This document shows positions 37,444 to 46,963 of a stretch of DNA of 64,000 bases, in pieces. Under the pieces are notes generated by a model that saw only the letters and a list, made by a program, of their open reading frames with translations, searched no databases and was not told the origin of the DNA. Position numbers and translations under genes: made by a program. The first letter of the stretch is position 1. Each line of letters opens with the position of its first letter. Where the stretch lies: assembly GCF_006494365.1 (NCBI RefSeq), contig NZ_VHIP01000015.1:1-64000 (forward strand), in the 5' to 3' direction. The stretch comes from Aestuariibacter sp. GS-14. GTDB taxonomy: Bacteria; Pseudomonadota; Gammaproteobacteria; Enterobacterales; Alteromonadaceae.

Positions 37444-39713
37444 AAACTGGCCAGCCGTCCGGCAAACTCTGCCGACACATGTTCCCGTGCTTTTTCGAGC
37501 ACAGCTAGTGTAGCTGCCTTGTCCTCTTGTGATGAAAAGTAAAAGTACGCACTTTGCAGGGCGGTTTTAAGCTTGGCTTCTGTTTCCAGTTCCGACTGCA
37601 ATGCTTTGTTGAACAGGACATCAAAACAGGTTGAGCTGCCAAGGCCCAGCAGCGCGTCAATTTCACACAACTGCGCTTCTATACCAAACGCTACCTGATG
37701 CTCCGACAGCGCCAGTGTTTGCATGTCTGCCAATGCCATTTCTGCCAGCTGTTTGGCTTCCTCTAATTCACCGGCGTCCAGTTTTAAGTTAATCAACCCG
37801 TTGATTTCTGCCGTTGCAAAAAGCGATGGGCCCAGGCTTTGCCGACGGGCACGAACCACTTCTTCGAGTAACTGTTTGGCTTCACTGTGTTTGCCGCTGG
37901 AATCCATGGCATAAGCCAGTAAATTCTGGGTGGCAAAATACCCACTGCTTTTGCCTAAACCATCGCGTTGCATTAACTGTAATGCCTGATTTGCATGGGC
38001 GGAACCGGCTTCCCACTGGCCGTTCAGAATGTACGATTTTGCCAGTGATCCATACAAACTGGCGATGGTGCCGGTGTTATTTGGGTACTGCTGCTCAGCT
38101 TCGTCTATGAGCTGGGTTAAGCGGGTAATGGCTTGGTTTAATCCGGCCTCATCTCTGGCGGCCTTTACTACCGTAAGATGATTGCTGAGTTTTCTAACCA
38201 AAAAATACTCGTAGTTGAATTCCTGTTGATTACGCTCAAAAAACGCTGCTGCTTTATCGAGTGCGAGCGTGGCATCCTGATCCCGATTTACGCCGTTTAG
38301 TGCCTCGGCGTAGCCAAAATAAAACCACGCCTGCTGATAGGCGTCGCCCTGGCTTACAAAAGGCTCTGCTTTTACAAATACGGCTACGGCGTGTTCGGGT
38401 TTATTCATGTCCTGATAGAGCCTGCCCATTTCAACTAACACCGGCAGTAACTGCGTGGCATTGTTGGGAAGCTGGCTGAGCAGGTCGTTAATGGTGGCTT
38501 CCAGCGCAGCATCAGCCGGTAAAAATTGTCCTTCGGCTAATGAATTTCTGAACACCTGCGACAGGTAATGTTTGGTAACGGCCATGCGCTGTTCACTGCG
38601 GCTTAGCTGGTCGCGTTCAATAATGGCGCGCTGCCCCTGAATCAACGCTACGCCTAGTAAGCAGGCAACGGTAAATGCCAGCACACTTCCCCATGGATTG
38701 CGCCGCACAAAGCAACGCAGTACATAAGCCATGCCGCCGTAATGTTTAACAGGGCGTTTATCCAGCAGAGCTTCAATGTCCTGACGCAAAGCAAGCACCG
38801 ACGAATAACGCTGCTGAGGATGAGTTGCGCAGGCCTTGTTGATGATGGCGGCCAGCTCACCCGGCAATAAAGCTAACTGAGTATGTTGTAGCGCTGATTC
38901 GGCAAACATGGCTTTTACCAGCAGCCCCAGGTTTGATTGATTACGTCCGGGTTTGTCACCGGAACACAGGCTATACAGCACCAGTCCAAGGCTATAGATA
39001 TCCTGGGTTACCTCAGGCGTGGCCTGCTGCCACACTTCTGGTGCCGAATAAGCTGGTGTACCCGCCTCTTTCGTCTGTGCATCCCCGGGTTCAGCGCTGA
39101 TCCCAAAATCCAGCAACTTTAGCGAGCCGTCTTCGGCTACGATCATGTTTTCTGGTTTGATATCGCGGTGAATTAACCCAAAACTATGCAAATATGCTAC
39201 CGCCTCGCAAATCCGTAAAAACAGTTTCAGACGTTCCCGCTGAGGCAATTGGTGCTGCTGGCAGTATTCCACTGGATCGCAACCCTTAAGATATTCAACT
39301 ACCATAAACAGCGTATTGTCGGGGGTTTTGCCACCGTCGATGAGCCTGGCAATGTTCGGGTGGTTGAGTTTAGCCAGACGGCGTCGCTCCAAGGCAAACA
39401 GATTGGTGTCGCTCTCTTGCGGTTGCTTAACTAGCTTCAGGGCGGCGGGTTCTTTGTGTACATCGTCGTTGCGGGTAACCAAATAAATGTTACCGCTGCC
39501 GCCGGTGGCTATTTTTTCCTGCAAGCGCCACACGCCCAATTGATCATAGGGCAAGGGCTCGTGATGTTGCGGCTTATCAGAATCATAAACAAACAGCATT
39601 TTGTGCAGGGTATCTGCAATACGGGGTGACACGGTTTTAATGGCGGCCAGTTCAACGTCGCGCTGTGCAGCTGGGAGTGCCACTAACTTCTCAAACGTTT
39701 CAATTACATCCAT
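37440..39713 (-). CDS. Transmembrane Ser/Thr protein kinase with TPR-like repeats
   Basis: 757 residues. Kinase domain about 60-330: GGSGNIYLV loop (71-79), Lys93 (ALKLVK), HRDIKPEN (182-189), DFG (202-204), APE (224-226), so active. One TM segment at about 346-363 (VLAFTVACLLGVALIQG) puts the C-terminal ~390 residues in the periplasm; these are helical TPR-like repeats (ALEATINDLL, YQAWFYFGYAEALNGV, ASLYGSLAKSYILNGQWEAGSAHANQAL). It is convergent with and overlaps the ECF gene. The likely role is to sense something outside and phosphorylate the sigma factor (inference from known PknT-EcfP pairs). Confidence 0.9.
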   Translation of the reverse strand: MDVIETFEKLVALPAAQRDVELAAIKTVSPRIADTLHKMLFVYDSDKPQHHEPLPYDQLGVWRLQEKIATGGSGNIYLVTRNDDVHKEPAALKLVKQPQESDTNLFALERRRLAKLNHPNIARLIDGGKTPDNTLFMVVEYLKGCDPVEYCQQHQLPQRERLKLFLRICEAVAYLHSFGLIHRDIKPENMIVAEDGSLKLLDFGISAEPGDAQTKEAGTPAYSAPEVWQQATPEVTQDIYSLGLVLYSLCSGDKPGRNQSNLGLLVKAMFAESALQHTQLALLPGELAAIINKACATHPQQRYSSVLALRQDIEALLDKRPVKHYGGMAYVLRCFVRRNPWGSVLAFTVACLLGVALIQGQRAIIERDQLSRSEQRMAVTKHYLSQVFRNSLAEGQFLPADAALEATINDLLSQLPNNATQLLPVLVEMGRLYQDMNKPEHAVAVFVKAEPFVSQGDAYQQAWFYFGYAEALNGVNRDQDATLALDKAAAFFERNQQEFNYEYFLVRKLSNHLTVVKAARDEAGLNQAITRLTQLIDEAEQQYPNNTGTIASLYGSLAKSYILNGQWEAGSAHANQALQLMQRDGLGKSSGYFATQNLLAYAMDSSGKHSEAKQLLEEVVRARRQSLGPSLFATAEINGLINLKLDAGELEEAKQLAEMALADMQTLALSEHQVAFGIEAQLCEIDALLGLGSSTCFDVLFNKALQSELETEAKLKTALQSAYFYFSSQEDKAATLAVLEKAREHVSAEFAGRLASF

Positions 39714-39873
39714 TTTCCAAACCGTCCATTAAAGCCAACTGCCTGTATTGTGTGCGACTACTCCAAAAAATAACAAGCCCTGTTTGTGTTTTTTCCACCA
39801 CCTTGTCCGCTTTTCAGTGCGCTTTGCGATTAATCAGGTAAACCCCAATACCCAGTGTGAGTGATTGTTTGTT
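39714..39873. promoter_or_regulatory. Divergent intergenic region (kinase / secreted protein)
   Basis: 160 bases between the kinase start and the secreted-protein start must hold both promoters. No convincing -35/-10 pair stood out; a motif read by the kinase-linked ECF factor may lie here. Confidence 0.35.
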
Positions 39874-42800
39874 ATGCGCGTTCTGAAATTAATGGTTTTG
39901 CTGCTGCTCTGGCAGGGGCCGGTACTTGCCGATACCCGTTGCCCGGTGATCTATACCGGTAACCAGGGGGCAACCCTGAATCCGGGCGAGGTAGTAAGCT
40001 CACCTGATGTACCCGTAGCGGATCCATCGGGTTTATTTGCCTGGGTAAAAACCGGCCAGCATGACGGCTACCTGTTACCTGTTGAAGGCGATGCCAGTAA
40101 GCTGCATTTTAACCTGTTATGGCACCCAGCGTTGCCGTGGCAGGGCGGGCAGGCGCAAATTGTGTTAACCAATGGTGAGACTGCCTGCCCAGCGGTTACC
40201 GTTAACATTGCACCGTTGCAGCGGGCTGATGGCGCGTTTGATGCCATGTTAGCGTTGCTACGCCAAGGCGTAGATAACGAAAGCGTGCCATTGGGTCAGG
40301 ATTACGAGAGTCTGAGTACCCAAACCGACAGCGGCGTGCCGGCATGGCAGGTGCTGGCGGCATTTTCTGCATCGCTGTACGACAATGACGATCCAAACGG
40401 TTTTGCCAATGCGCTGGCGCAGTTGCGTGCCGACCCCGAATTAAGTGAATCGCTGGCACTCATGGAAGGCTTGTTATTTGCCACTGGCATATTGGAAACC
40501 ATGTACAACGACCTTGATTTAAGGGCTGAGGCATTGCGAGCGCCGGATAACACCGAACCCATGCCGCCGCAGTCGCAATTGTGGCGGCTGCCCGATGCGG
40601 CGCTTCGCCAATGGTATCCCCACACAGCATTAACCCCGCTGTTATACGAGCCTGAACTACACGACACCGCGCTTCAAATGCAGGTGAATGCCAGCACAAA
40701 TGCCCCTGCGCCGTCACTTAACATTGCCGTATTTAAGGATGCCAGGTCGTTGTCGGAAGCCATGTATGCACAGTTTCACTCTGAAACCGGCTTATTGCCC
40801 GATGTGCAGATATATCGCGACGCGGCGGGCTCATTACTTACTGCAGGCAGTGCGCTTGCCACGGCACATGGTGCCAAGCTACTTGCCTCTTTTTACAGCC
40901 GGGTAGGCGAGGGGTTGTTCCTGTGGACCATGCTGGACAAACTGCGCGACGGCCTGTATCCCAACGCGATGATCGACATGAAAATAGACGCGTCGAACAA
41001 CCTTATTTACGTTCAGTCTAAACCCGATAGCGGTGTAGTGAATGCGATTTGGGTAACGCCCAAGGCCAAAGGGCTGGATATGAGCAAGATTGCACTGGAC
41101 TTTGTATTGCAGGTGTTACCAGTGAATAAGGTGGCAGGCGCGCGCTCTGGATCTCACGCCCGGCGAACCGCAAATCACGAAATTCTGGGGCGACCACTCA
41201 CTGGCGCGGCCGAACAACAGTTTCAGCGTACCTTACAAAAAGCCCACCTGAACGACGGCATGCTGGAAGGGGTACTCGATACGTCAAAGTGGACAATACT
41301 GGGTAAGATCATTGAAAAACTGCCGGGCAATGGTGTGATTGCGCCATTTACTTATCCGCCGGTGAATATTTATCAGCGCGGCTATGTGGATTTGAAACTG
41401 TCTAAAACCGGCGTGGTTACGGTGGATTTTCCGGAAGACGGACTCATGGTGTATCAGGCGTCGGCGGCAGGCCGGGTGCTGCTAAATGCGTACACCCGTT
41501 CAGGCAAGTTTGGTAACACCAACGCCACGGCAGAGTACGAAGTGCGGGTAAGAGAAAGCCAAGGGCTTTACATTAGCCCAGCCAATCCCATTGTGATGCC
41601 CGGTGAATCGGTGCGGTTATTCATTGCTTGGGGTGGTGAAGAGCAGGCGCTGCCGCCTCAGTTTGCAGTGAACGTAGATACTTTACCGGGTGGGCATCAG
41701 TTTACGCTATCCAGTAAACCCGAACGCCTTACCATAAACGGCTATCCGCAGTGGGCATACACACTGGATGTAACCACCCTAAGCAACATGCAGTTGTTTC
41801 CGGTGCACGTAACGGCTTCATTAAAAAGCCGGCCAGAAATATCGGCAAAAGCGCGCATCGACCCTACTGCCATAGTGCCCGGCACCGGCTGTATTGAACC
41901 TGATAGCAGCGTAACGTTCTCAGTGCCGATAACCGGCGGTAAGAGCATGCCGGGTATAAGCTGGCGGGTGGCGCAGGGGCCAGGGCAAATTAATCAGAGC
42001 GGCCTGTATGAGGCGCCCGCCAACGCTAAAAAAGGCGAACAGGTACGTATTGAAGCCCGCTCACCCAAAGGCATGGTACTTACCCGTGATATGCGTTTGT
42101 CTTGCGGGTGCGAATGGCGCTTAAACGCCTATGGGCAGCAGTGGGAAGGCAACAATGTGTATGTTACCCGCTACAACGACACTAACAACCAGCCCAGCCA
42201 TATGTTGCATGCGGGTAATGAGGATTCAACCATTGTGGTGGCGTCGGGGCAGGCGCCGCAACTGGGCTCACTGCTGGGCGTACTGAATGCAACGGTGGGG
42301 GCGTATAACCTGTTCACCAACGGCTGCAACGACGAAAACCGCGATAACCTGTGCGATCCGGACGAGCCGCGCGAAGGCGACCCGGTTGCGCCGCCCCCTG
42401 CCAGTTATACCATTACCGCCACCGACGGCGGTTTTGTGCAAGGCGTGATCTCGGGGCAAGCCATTGAAGGACACCGGCTCACGGGTAAACAGTCTATTCT
42501 GCCTGCTACACCCTTTAGCTTTCATTTTCGCGCAAAAGTGGCGCAGTTTAACATGCAGGATTTGGGCATTGCTCAGGCACTGGCGATGTCTGCGGGGGAT
42601 ACCTCTGAACAAACGCTGGCGCAATTTGCGCAATTAGGAGCCTTGTTTGGTGGTGAGAGCTGCAATACCGATCCGGAATGGGAAGATGCAAAGCGCAGGC
42701 GGGGGCCTAACGGGCAAGACGATGATGACGCGTATACCTACCCGGAGGAAGACGACAGCGCACAACCCCCTGAGGATGACTCAGGGCAAATGGAAACCGA

Positions 42801-43149
42801 AGATACTGATAACCCCTATGACTACGCCGATAACGATGAAAATGCCGACGGCGCCGATTCATCGCAAAGCACCAATGCGTTGCCCGACCACAGCATTCCC
42901 CTGCTGCCGGAGCTAACCTGCATAGCGCAGGGTCAGGTAATTAATTTTCACTTGCCGCCTACCCATAGCCCGCTGCGCGAGATGTTGGTGATAAAAGTAG
43001 ATGAAACAAGGCAACTGGGCCCCGACTGGCGCTACCAGGCACCGGCAGTATTCAGTAGCCCATTTGTGCGCGTAGGCTTGTATGAGAAGTATACAGGCAT
43101 GCGACTAGCCAATTATATTTACCCGGCTGGCTGTAGCCAGCCGCACTAA
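39874..43149 (+). CDS. Large secreted protein of unknown function
   Basis: 1091 residues. Signal peptide (MRVLKLMVLLLLWQGPVLA). The N-terminal third is mixed helix/strand; about 500-750 looks like Ig-type or beta-sandwich domains (LYISPANPIVMPGESVRLFIAWGG, FPVHVTASLKSRPEISAKARI). A segment GCNDENRDNLCDPDEP resembles a calcium-binding loop and is followed by a strongly acidic low-complexity part (DDDDAYTYPEEDDSAQPPEDDSG). Twelve bases before a VWA-protein gene, so one operon. ATG at 39874; a TTG three codons upstream is less likely. No family recognised. Confidence 0.7.
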   Translation: MRVLKLMVLLLLWQGPVLADTRCPVIYTGNQGATLNPGEVVSSPDVPVADPSGLFAWVKTGQHDGYLLPVEGDASKLHFNLLWHPALPWQGGQAQIVLTNGETACPAVTVNIAPLQRADGAFDAMLALLRQGVDNESVPLGQDYESLSTQTDSGVPAWQVLAAFSASLYDNDDPNGFANALAQLRADPELSESLALMEGLLFATGILETMYNDLDLRAEALRAPDNTEPMPPQSQLWRLPDAALRQWYPHTALTPLLYEPELHDTALQMQVNASTNAPAPSLNIAVFKDARSLSEAMYAQFHSETGLLPDVQIYRDAAGSLLTAGSALATAHGAKLLASFYSRVGEGLFLWTMLDKLRDGLYPNAMIDMKIDASNNLIYVQSKPDSGVVNAIWVTPKAKGLDMSKIALDFVLQVLPVNKVAGARSGSHARRTANHEILGRPLTGAAEQQFQRTLQKAHLNDGMLEGVLDTSKWTILGKIIEKLPGNGVIAPFTYPPVNIYQRGYVDLKLSKTGVVTVDFPEDGLMVYQASAAGRVLLNAYTRSGKFGNTNATAEYEVRVRESQGLYISPANPIVMPGESVRLFIAWGGEEQALPPQFAVNVDTLPGGHQFTLSSKPERLTINGYPQWAYTLDVTTLSNMQLFPVHVTASLKSRPEISAKARIDPTAIVPGTGCIEPDSSVTFSVPITGGKSMPGISWRVAQGPGQINQSGLYEAPANAKKGEQVRIEARSPKGMVLTRDMRLSCGCEWRLNAYGQQWEGNNVYVTRYNDTNNQPSHMLHAGNEDSTIVVASGQAPQLGSLLGVLNATVGAYNLFTNGCNDENRDNLCDPDEPREGDPVAPPPASYTITATDGGFVQGVISGQAIEGHRLTGKQSILPATPFSFHFRAKVAQFNMQDLGIAQALAMSAGDTSEQTLAQFAQLGALFGGESCNTDPEWEDAKRRRGPNGQDDDDAYTYPEEDDSAQPPEDDSGQMETEDTDNPYDYADNDENADGADSSQSTNALPDHSIPLLPELTCIAQGQVINFHLPPTHSPLREMLVIKVDETRQLGPDWRYQAPAVFSSPFVRVGLYEKYTGMRLANYIYPAGCSQPH

Positions 43150-43161
43150 AGGATTAGCCCA

Positions 43162-44628
43162 ATGAAATATACTTATTTGTTTTCAATGATGTTTATGTCG
43201 CTGGCATTTGCCAGTAATACACCGCCTGCAAATGTGCCAGCCAATGTAGCAGCCAATGTACCTGCCGCGATTATTGTGGATGCGTCTAATTCGATGTGGG
43301 GGCAGGTAAATGGCGTCGCTAAAATCGCTACCGCCAAAACGGCATTGCAGCAGCTTTTGCATAACTGGCCGGCCAATCGGCCTTTGTCGGTGTGGGCGTA
43401 CGGCCATCGTTCCAAATCGTCTTGCGATGACATAGAGCAAATCGCCACGCCAGATAACGCCGATCCGGCCGCGCTTAAACGCAGTATTCTGGCGTTGTCT
43501 CCCAAAGGCAGAACCCCGCTCACTGCGGCGGTAGAGCAGGCAGCCACCTCCATGCAGGCCACTGGCGGTACTGTCATTCTGCTTACCGACGGCATTGAAA
43601 GTTGCGACCGCGACCCCTGTGCGCTGGCCGCTGAATTACAAGCTAAAGGCATAGCCTTTACTGCCCACGTGGTGGGATTCGACATAACCAACGAGCGCGA
43701 CAAATCCCAGCTGAGCTGCCTGGCTACCAGCAGCGGCGGGCGCTATTTTGATGCTGGCAACGAGCAGGCACTGCTCGATGCGTTAGAACAGGCTCAGCAG
43801 CCGCAAGAACCCGCCCCGGCGCCGCAAATTGTATTGAGTGGTGCAGAACAAGTGGTTGCGACCCATCGGTTTACCTTAAGATGGCAGGGGCAAGCACAAA
43901 TCGAAGACAAAGTGGTATTAGTGCCGTTAGGCGTTGCGCCTTCGCCGGGCAATGTGGTTGCTGAAGCCAAAACCTATGGGCGTAGCGAGGCTGAATTACT
44001 CGCCCCGGCCCAGCCGGGCCAGTACCAGGCGCATTATGTGTTCGATAGTTATAACCGGCGCGAAAGCATTGCTACACACACGCTTAATGTGGTGCCACTC
44101 ACGGCCACATTACACTGGCAATCAGCCCCAATGGCAGGTAGCGAACTCACGGTACAAAGCGATATTCAATCCGACGCCGAATTAAGCCTGGTGCTGGTGG
44201 AGCATGGGCAAAACAGGCTAAGTGCAAGTTCTCGCGCCAGTTTTGCTAATGGCACAGGTAAACTGCGCTTAAGTAACCAAAGCGGTGAGTACGATGTTAT
44301 TCTGGTGTCGAACTGGCATGCCAATGCAGAAGAACTGATCCGCCAGCCACTCACAATTCAGCCGTTGCAAACCCAGCTAAACGTAGCCTCGATACAGGGC
44401 CAAACCTTGCACATTGAATGGCAGGGGCCGGGTGCCGAGGGAGATAAAATCGTGCTGGTGGCTAAAGGTAATCAGGATAGCTGGGGCGGGGCACTCGATG
44501 GTGATTTTCCTGCGGGTACCACGCTTACGTTAACGGCCCCGGCACCGGGCCAGTACGATGTGCTGTATATCAGTGACTACTATGGCAATCAAACGGAGCT
44601 GGCGCGGATAAGCGTGGATCTGCCCTGA
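43162..44628 (+). CDS. Secreted von Willebrand factor type A domain protein
   Basis: 488 residues. Signal peptide (MKYTYLFSMMFMSLAFA), a short repeat of NVPANVAANVPA, then a VWA domain (about 35-210) with an intact MIDAS: DASNS (Asp-x-Ser-x-Ser), Thr in GRTPLT and LLTDGIESC. The C-terminal half has two or three beta-sandwich repeats sharing LRWQGQAQIEDKVVLVP / EWQGPGAEGDKIVLVAKG and ending QYDVLYISDYY, i.e. an internal duplication. Probably binds a partner, perhaps the 1091-residue protein from the same operon. Confidence 0.85.
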   Translation: MKYTYLFSMMFMSLAFASNTPPANVPANVAANVPAAIIVDASNSMWGQVNGVAKIATAKTALQQLLHNWPANRPLSVWAYGHRSKSSCDDIEQIATPDNADPAALKRSILALSPKGRTPLTAAVEQAATSMQATGGTVILLTDGIESCDRDPCALAAELQAKGIAFTAHVVGFDITNERDKSQLSCLATSSGGRYFDAGNEQALLDALEQAQQPQEPAPAPQIVLSGAEQVVATHRFTLRWQGQAQIEDKVVLVPLGVAPSPGNVVAEAKTYGRSEAELLAPAQPGQYQAHYVFDSYNRRESIATHTLNVVPLTATLHWQSAPMAGSELTVQSDIQSDAELSLVLVEHGQNRLSASSRASFANGTGKLRLSNQSGEYDVILVSNWHANAEELIRQPLTIQPLQTQLNVASIQGQTLHIEWQGPGAEGDKIVLVAKGNQDSWGGALDGDFPAGTTLTLTAPAPGQYDVLYISDYYGNQTELARISVDLP

Positions 44629-44673
44629 GCGGGCAGATCGCAACGCAGATAGTTATGAAGGTCGACACGTAGT

Positions 44674-45237
44674 TCAGAACTTGCCCTGCTCGCTAATGTG
44701 ATTTAGCACCTGCTTAACGGTGTCGGGCGAGAGGTTGGCGGCAGACACCACTACCAGCAGGTCGCCAACCCGCAATATACCCTGAATTTCTTTGAGTGAG
44801 CCTACCGCTGCCTCGCGAACAAATCCCTGGCCACGGCCCATCTCTTCAACCGCCTGGTTGCCGCTGATCCTGTCCCAGTTCTGGTTAAAGTCCAGGCTTG
44901 TGCCATTGCCTTTTTCTTCCCGCAGCTTGTTTCCGGCTGCATAACTGTCTGGGTTATACAGGCTTAAAACGATCGACGGTTGTTTAAACTGCTCCGCAAA
45001 GGTGTTGGGTGCGGGCAGATCCACAAACAGCACTTTGCAGCGCGAACCCAGGCCGCTTTTACGGCGTTCAAAGTTATCAACTTGGGTAACCTCAAACGCT
45101 ACCGGCGTTGCCAAAATGGGTTGCAGATTGTCTTTTTCAACCAAATTACATGCAGCATCGGCCTCTAGCGGCACACCTACTACCTCGTTACAGCCAATAA
45201 GCAGTGTTAGCAGGGCTAATGCAATTGTTTTACGCAT
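44674..45237 (-). CDS. Putative lipoprotein, DUF-type
   Basis: 187 residues. Lipobox LLIGC (residues 12-16) after MRKTIALALLT. The mature part (AACNLVEKDNLQPILATPVAF, GSRCKVLFVDLPAPNTFAEQF, VGDLLVVVSAANLSPDTVKQVLNHI) resembles small secreted proteins of the DUF3558 kind, tentative. Nine bases after the 46065-45247 gene on the same strand. Convergent with the VWA gene. Confidence 0.65.
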   Translation of the reverse strand: MRKTIALALLTLLIGCNEVVGVPLEADAACNLVEKDNLQPILATPVAFEVTQVDNFERRKSGLGSRCKVLFVDLPAPNTFAEQFKQPSIVLSLYNPDSYAAGNKLREEKGNGTSLDFNQNWDRISGNQAVEEMGRGQGFVREAAVGSLKEIQGILRVGDLLVVVSAANLSPDTVKQVLNHISEQGKF

Positions 45238-45246
45238 AACACATCC

Positions 45247-46065
45247 TTAAAAAATATCCTTCAGAAAGCCTTTAATCTTGTCTTTCACTTTATCTTTAAC
45301 CTGTTGCTGGGCTTCTTGTTTGGTCTCTTCAACTGCTTCTTCGCCAGCGTCTTGCATTAAACAAAGTGGGTTGTATTCAGCGCCTTCGGCGTTACAGTCC
45401 AACATGGCAGACGCCATGGAGAGATCCTGAATTCGGGTGTTGGGTGGCAGTGCGTAATAATCATCGGGCATGTCTTGCTGCGAGAGCGACAGCAGAACCA
45501 TGCTGTTGTCTTGCCTCAACAGCCCGCCGTATTGATTTAGTTCGGAGCTGGTTTGAGCGAAGCTGTCTGCCGCCGACATATTCGCGCCCGCCATTTTTGC
45601 CCAGGTGGATGTCATGCTCATTAACGCACTGCGCACCTGCGCCAGTTGCGGATCCTTACTCAGCACTAATTCCGAACGCATTTTTTTGCCGTCCTGACGG
45701 TACGTTAAAACAAACACGTTGCCTTCAAAGCCCGCCACGGTTTCGGTTTTTCCGGTATTCACCACGCTGAATTCCGGATCCTCGCCGGTAGATGTGTTGT
45801 CTTGCGAGCCAAACGATACAGCAGCTATGTCGTTTAACGAGATGGCGGTGTAGCCTTGCGCATCGCTGCCACTTACGCTGTAAATATCGTCGCCTTGTTT
45901 CAATAAAAACTGACCCTGCGACATGTTCATGCGAATGTGCTGGTTGTTGCTAACCACTATTTCAACCTGTGCGCCAGACGAACGGTACGTTGCCTGAATG
46001 TCGGCCAATACAGGAGCCGACACGCAGCCAGCTAACAAGCTCAATAAAAGAGTAGAGTGTTTCAT
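45247..46065 (-). CDS. Hypothetical secreted protein
   Basis: 272 residues. Signal peptide (MKHSTLLLSLLAGCVSAPVLAD); a LAGC could alternatively be a lipobox. The mature part contains a lipoprotein-localisation-like beta domain (IQATYRSSGAQVEIVVSNNQ, FLLKQGDDIYSVSG, FEGNVFVLTYRQDGKKMRSELVLS) and an amphipathic Gln/Lys-rich tail (TKQEAQQQVKDKVKDKIK). GAGGG lies nine bases before the ATG at 46065. Middle gene of a three-gene operon. Function unknown. Confidence 0.6.
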   Translation of the reverse strand: MKHSTLLLSLLAGCVSAPVLADIQATYRSSGAQVEIVVSNNQHIRMNMSQGQFLLKQGDDIYSVSGSDAQGYTAISLNDIAAVSFGSQDNTSTGEDPEFSVVNTGKTETVAGFEGNVFVLTYRQDGKKMRSELVLSKDPQLAQVRSALMSMTSTWAKMAGANMSAADSFAQTSSELNQYGGLLRQDNSMVLLSLSQQDMPDDYYALPPNTRIQDLSMASAMLDCNAEGAEYNPLCLMQDAGEEAVEETKQEAQQQVKDKVKDKIKGFLKDIF

Positions 46066-46069
46066 GGGG

Positions 46070-46813
46070 TTACCCTCTGGCCAATTTACGACGACACGCA
46101 ATCCCCACCAAACCCAGCATAAACAGCATTAAGCTGGCAGGGGAGGAGGCGTTTGTGGTGGTATTTGGCTGTTCGCCATAAAAGTTAACCGTGTCTAACC
46201 AGGCATCAACGTAGGTGTAGGTTAGGTTGCCGCCGCGCTGGGTAAAGTTAAAAAATGCGCAGCGCACAAAGGTATTTGGCTGATCGCCACAGCCGTAGGC
46301 AGGATCGCTCCAGGTGAACGACTGGGCTAGGTCTACACCGTTCAAAATGGCCGCTTCGTATTCTTCAACAAAAAACGATTTCGAAATCGACGTATTGCCC
46401 GTAGGCGAAGGAATGAGGTTGTAGTCGTGTACGCTTACGTAATCTTTGGCTTGAGAGGTGGTATAAGACAGCGCGTCGTAGCTGGCGGTACCCGTGAGTA
46501 ATCCTTCAATATCGAAGTCTTGCAGCTGCCATTGAATATCAACCCAGTTGTCATTCAAATCGACGTCTTCGTAACGCGCAGAATTGGCATTTAAGTCGCG
46601 GTCTACCACCTGGGCCGCAGCCGTATTAATGGTAAAGGTGCCAAACACGCGCTTGCCATTCGCAAAGCGCTGACCCAGCGAAATATCGTTGGAAAAGCTG
46701 TTGTATACAAAACCGGAAAAATCCCCGGATATCAGCGCGGCATTCACGTTACCGCACTGAGTAAACAAACCCATTGCAAGCGCAACAGGTATAAGGCGTT
46801 GAGAGTGTTTCAT
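46070..46813 (-). CDS. PEP-CTERM-like sorted protein
   Basis: 247 residues. Signal peptide (MKHSQRLIPVALAMGLFTQCGNVNA), a secreted beta-rich domain (SGDFSGFVYNSFSNDISLGQ, AQSFTWSDPAYGCGDQ) and a C-terminal sorting tail: SSPASLMLFMLGLVGIACRRK, i.e. a short motif, a hydrophobic segment and a basic end. The motif reads SPAS instead of PEP, so it is a variant. Such tails are cut by an exosortase; none is in this window. First gene of the operon 46813-44674. Confidence 0.72.
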   Translation of the reverse strand: MKHSQRLIPVALAMGLFTQCGNVNAALISGDFSGFVYNSFSNDISLGQRFANGKRVFGTFTINTAAAQVVDRDLNANSARYEDVDLNDNWVDIQWQLQDFDIEGLLTGTASYDALSYTTSQAKDYVSVHDYNLIPSPTGNTSISKSFFVEEYEAAILNGVDLAQSFTWSDPAYGCGDQPNTFVRCAFFNFTQRGGNLTYTYVDAWLDTVNFYGEQPNTTTNASSPASLMLFMLGLVGIACRRKLARG

Positions 46814-46963
46814 TTGGTATCCCTGTGAGTGTGTTGTAGTGATAAATCGTAACAACACAGGAAATCCGGACAGGGGTTGGGGAATTTTATTGGAATAGCG
46901 TTATTTTATTTTGTTGCGCCTGTTTTTATTCCTGTTTTAGGAAAGGTGTTTTCAGCTCTCTCA

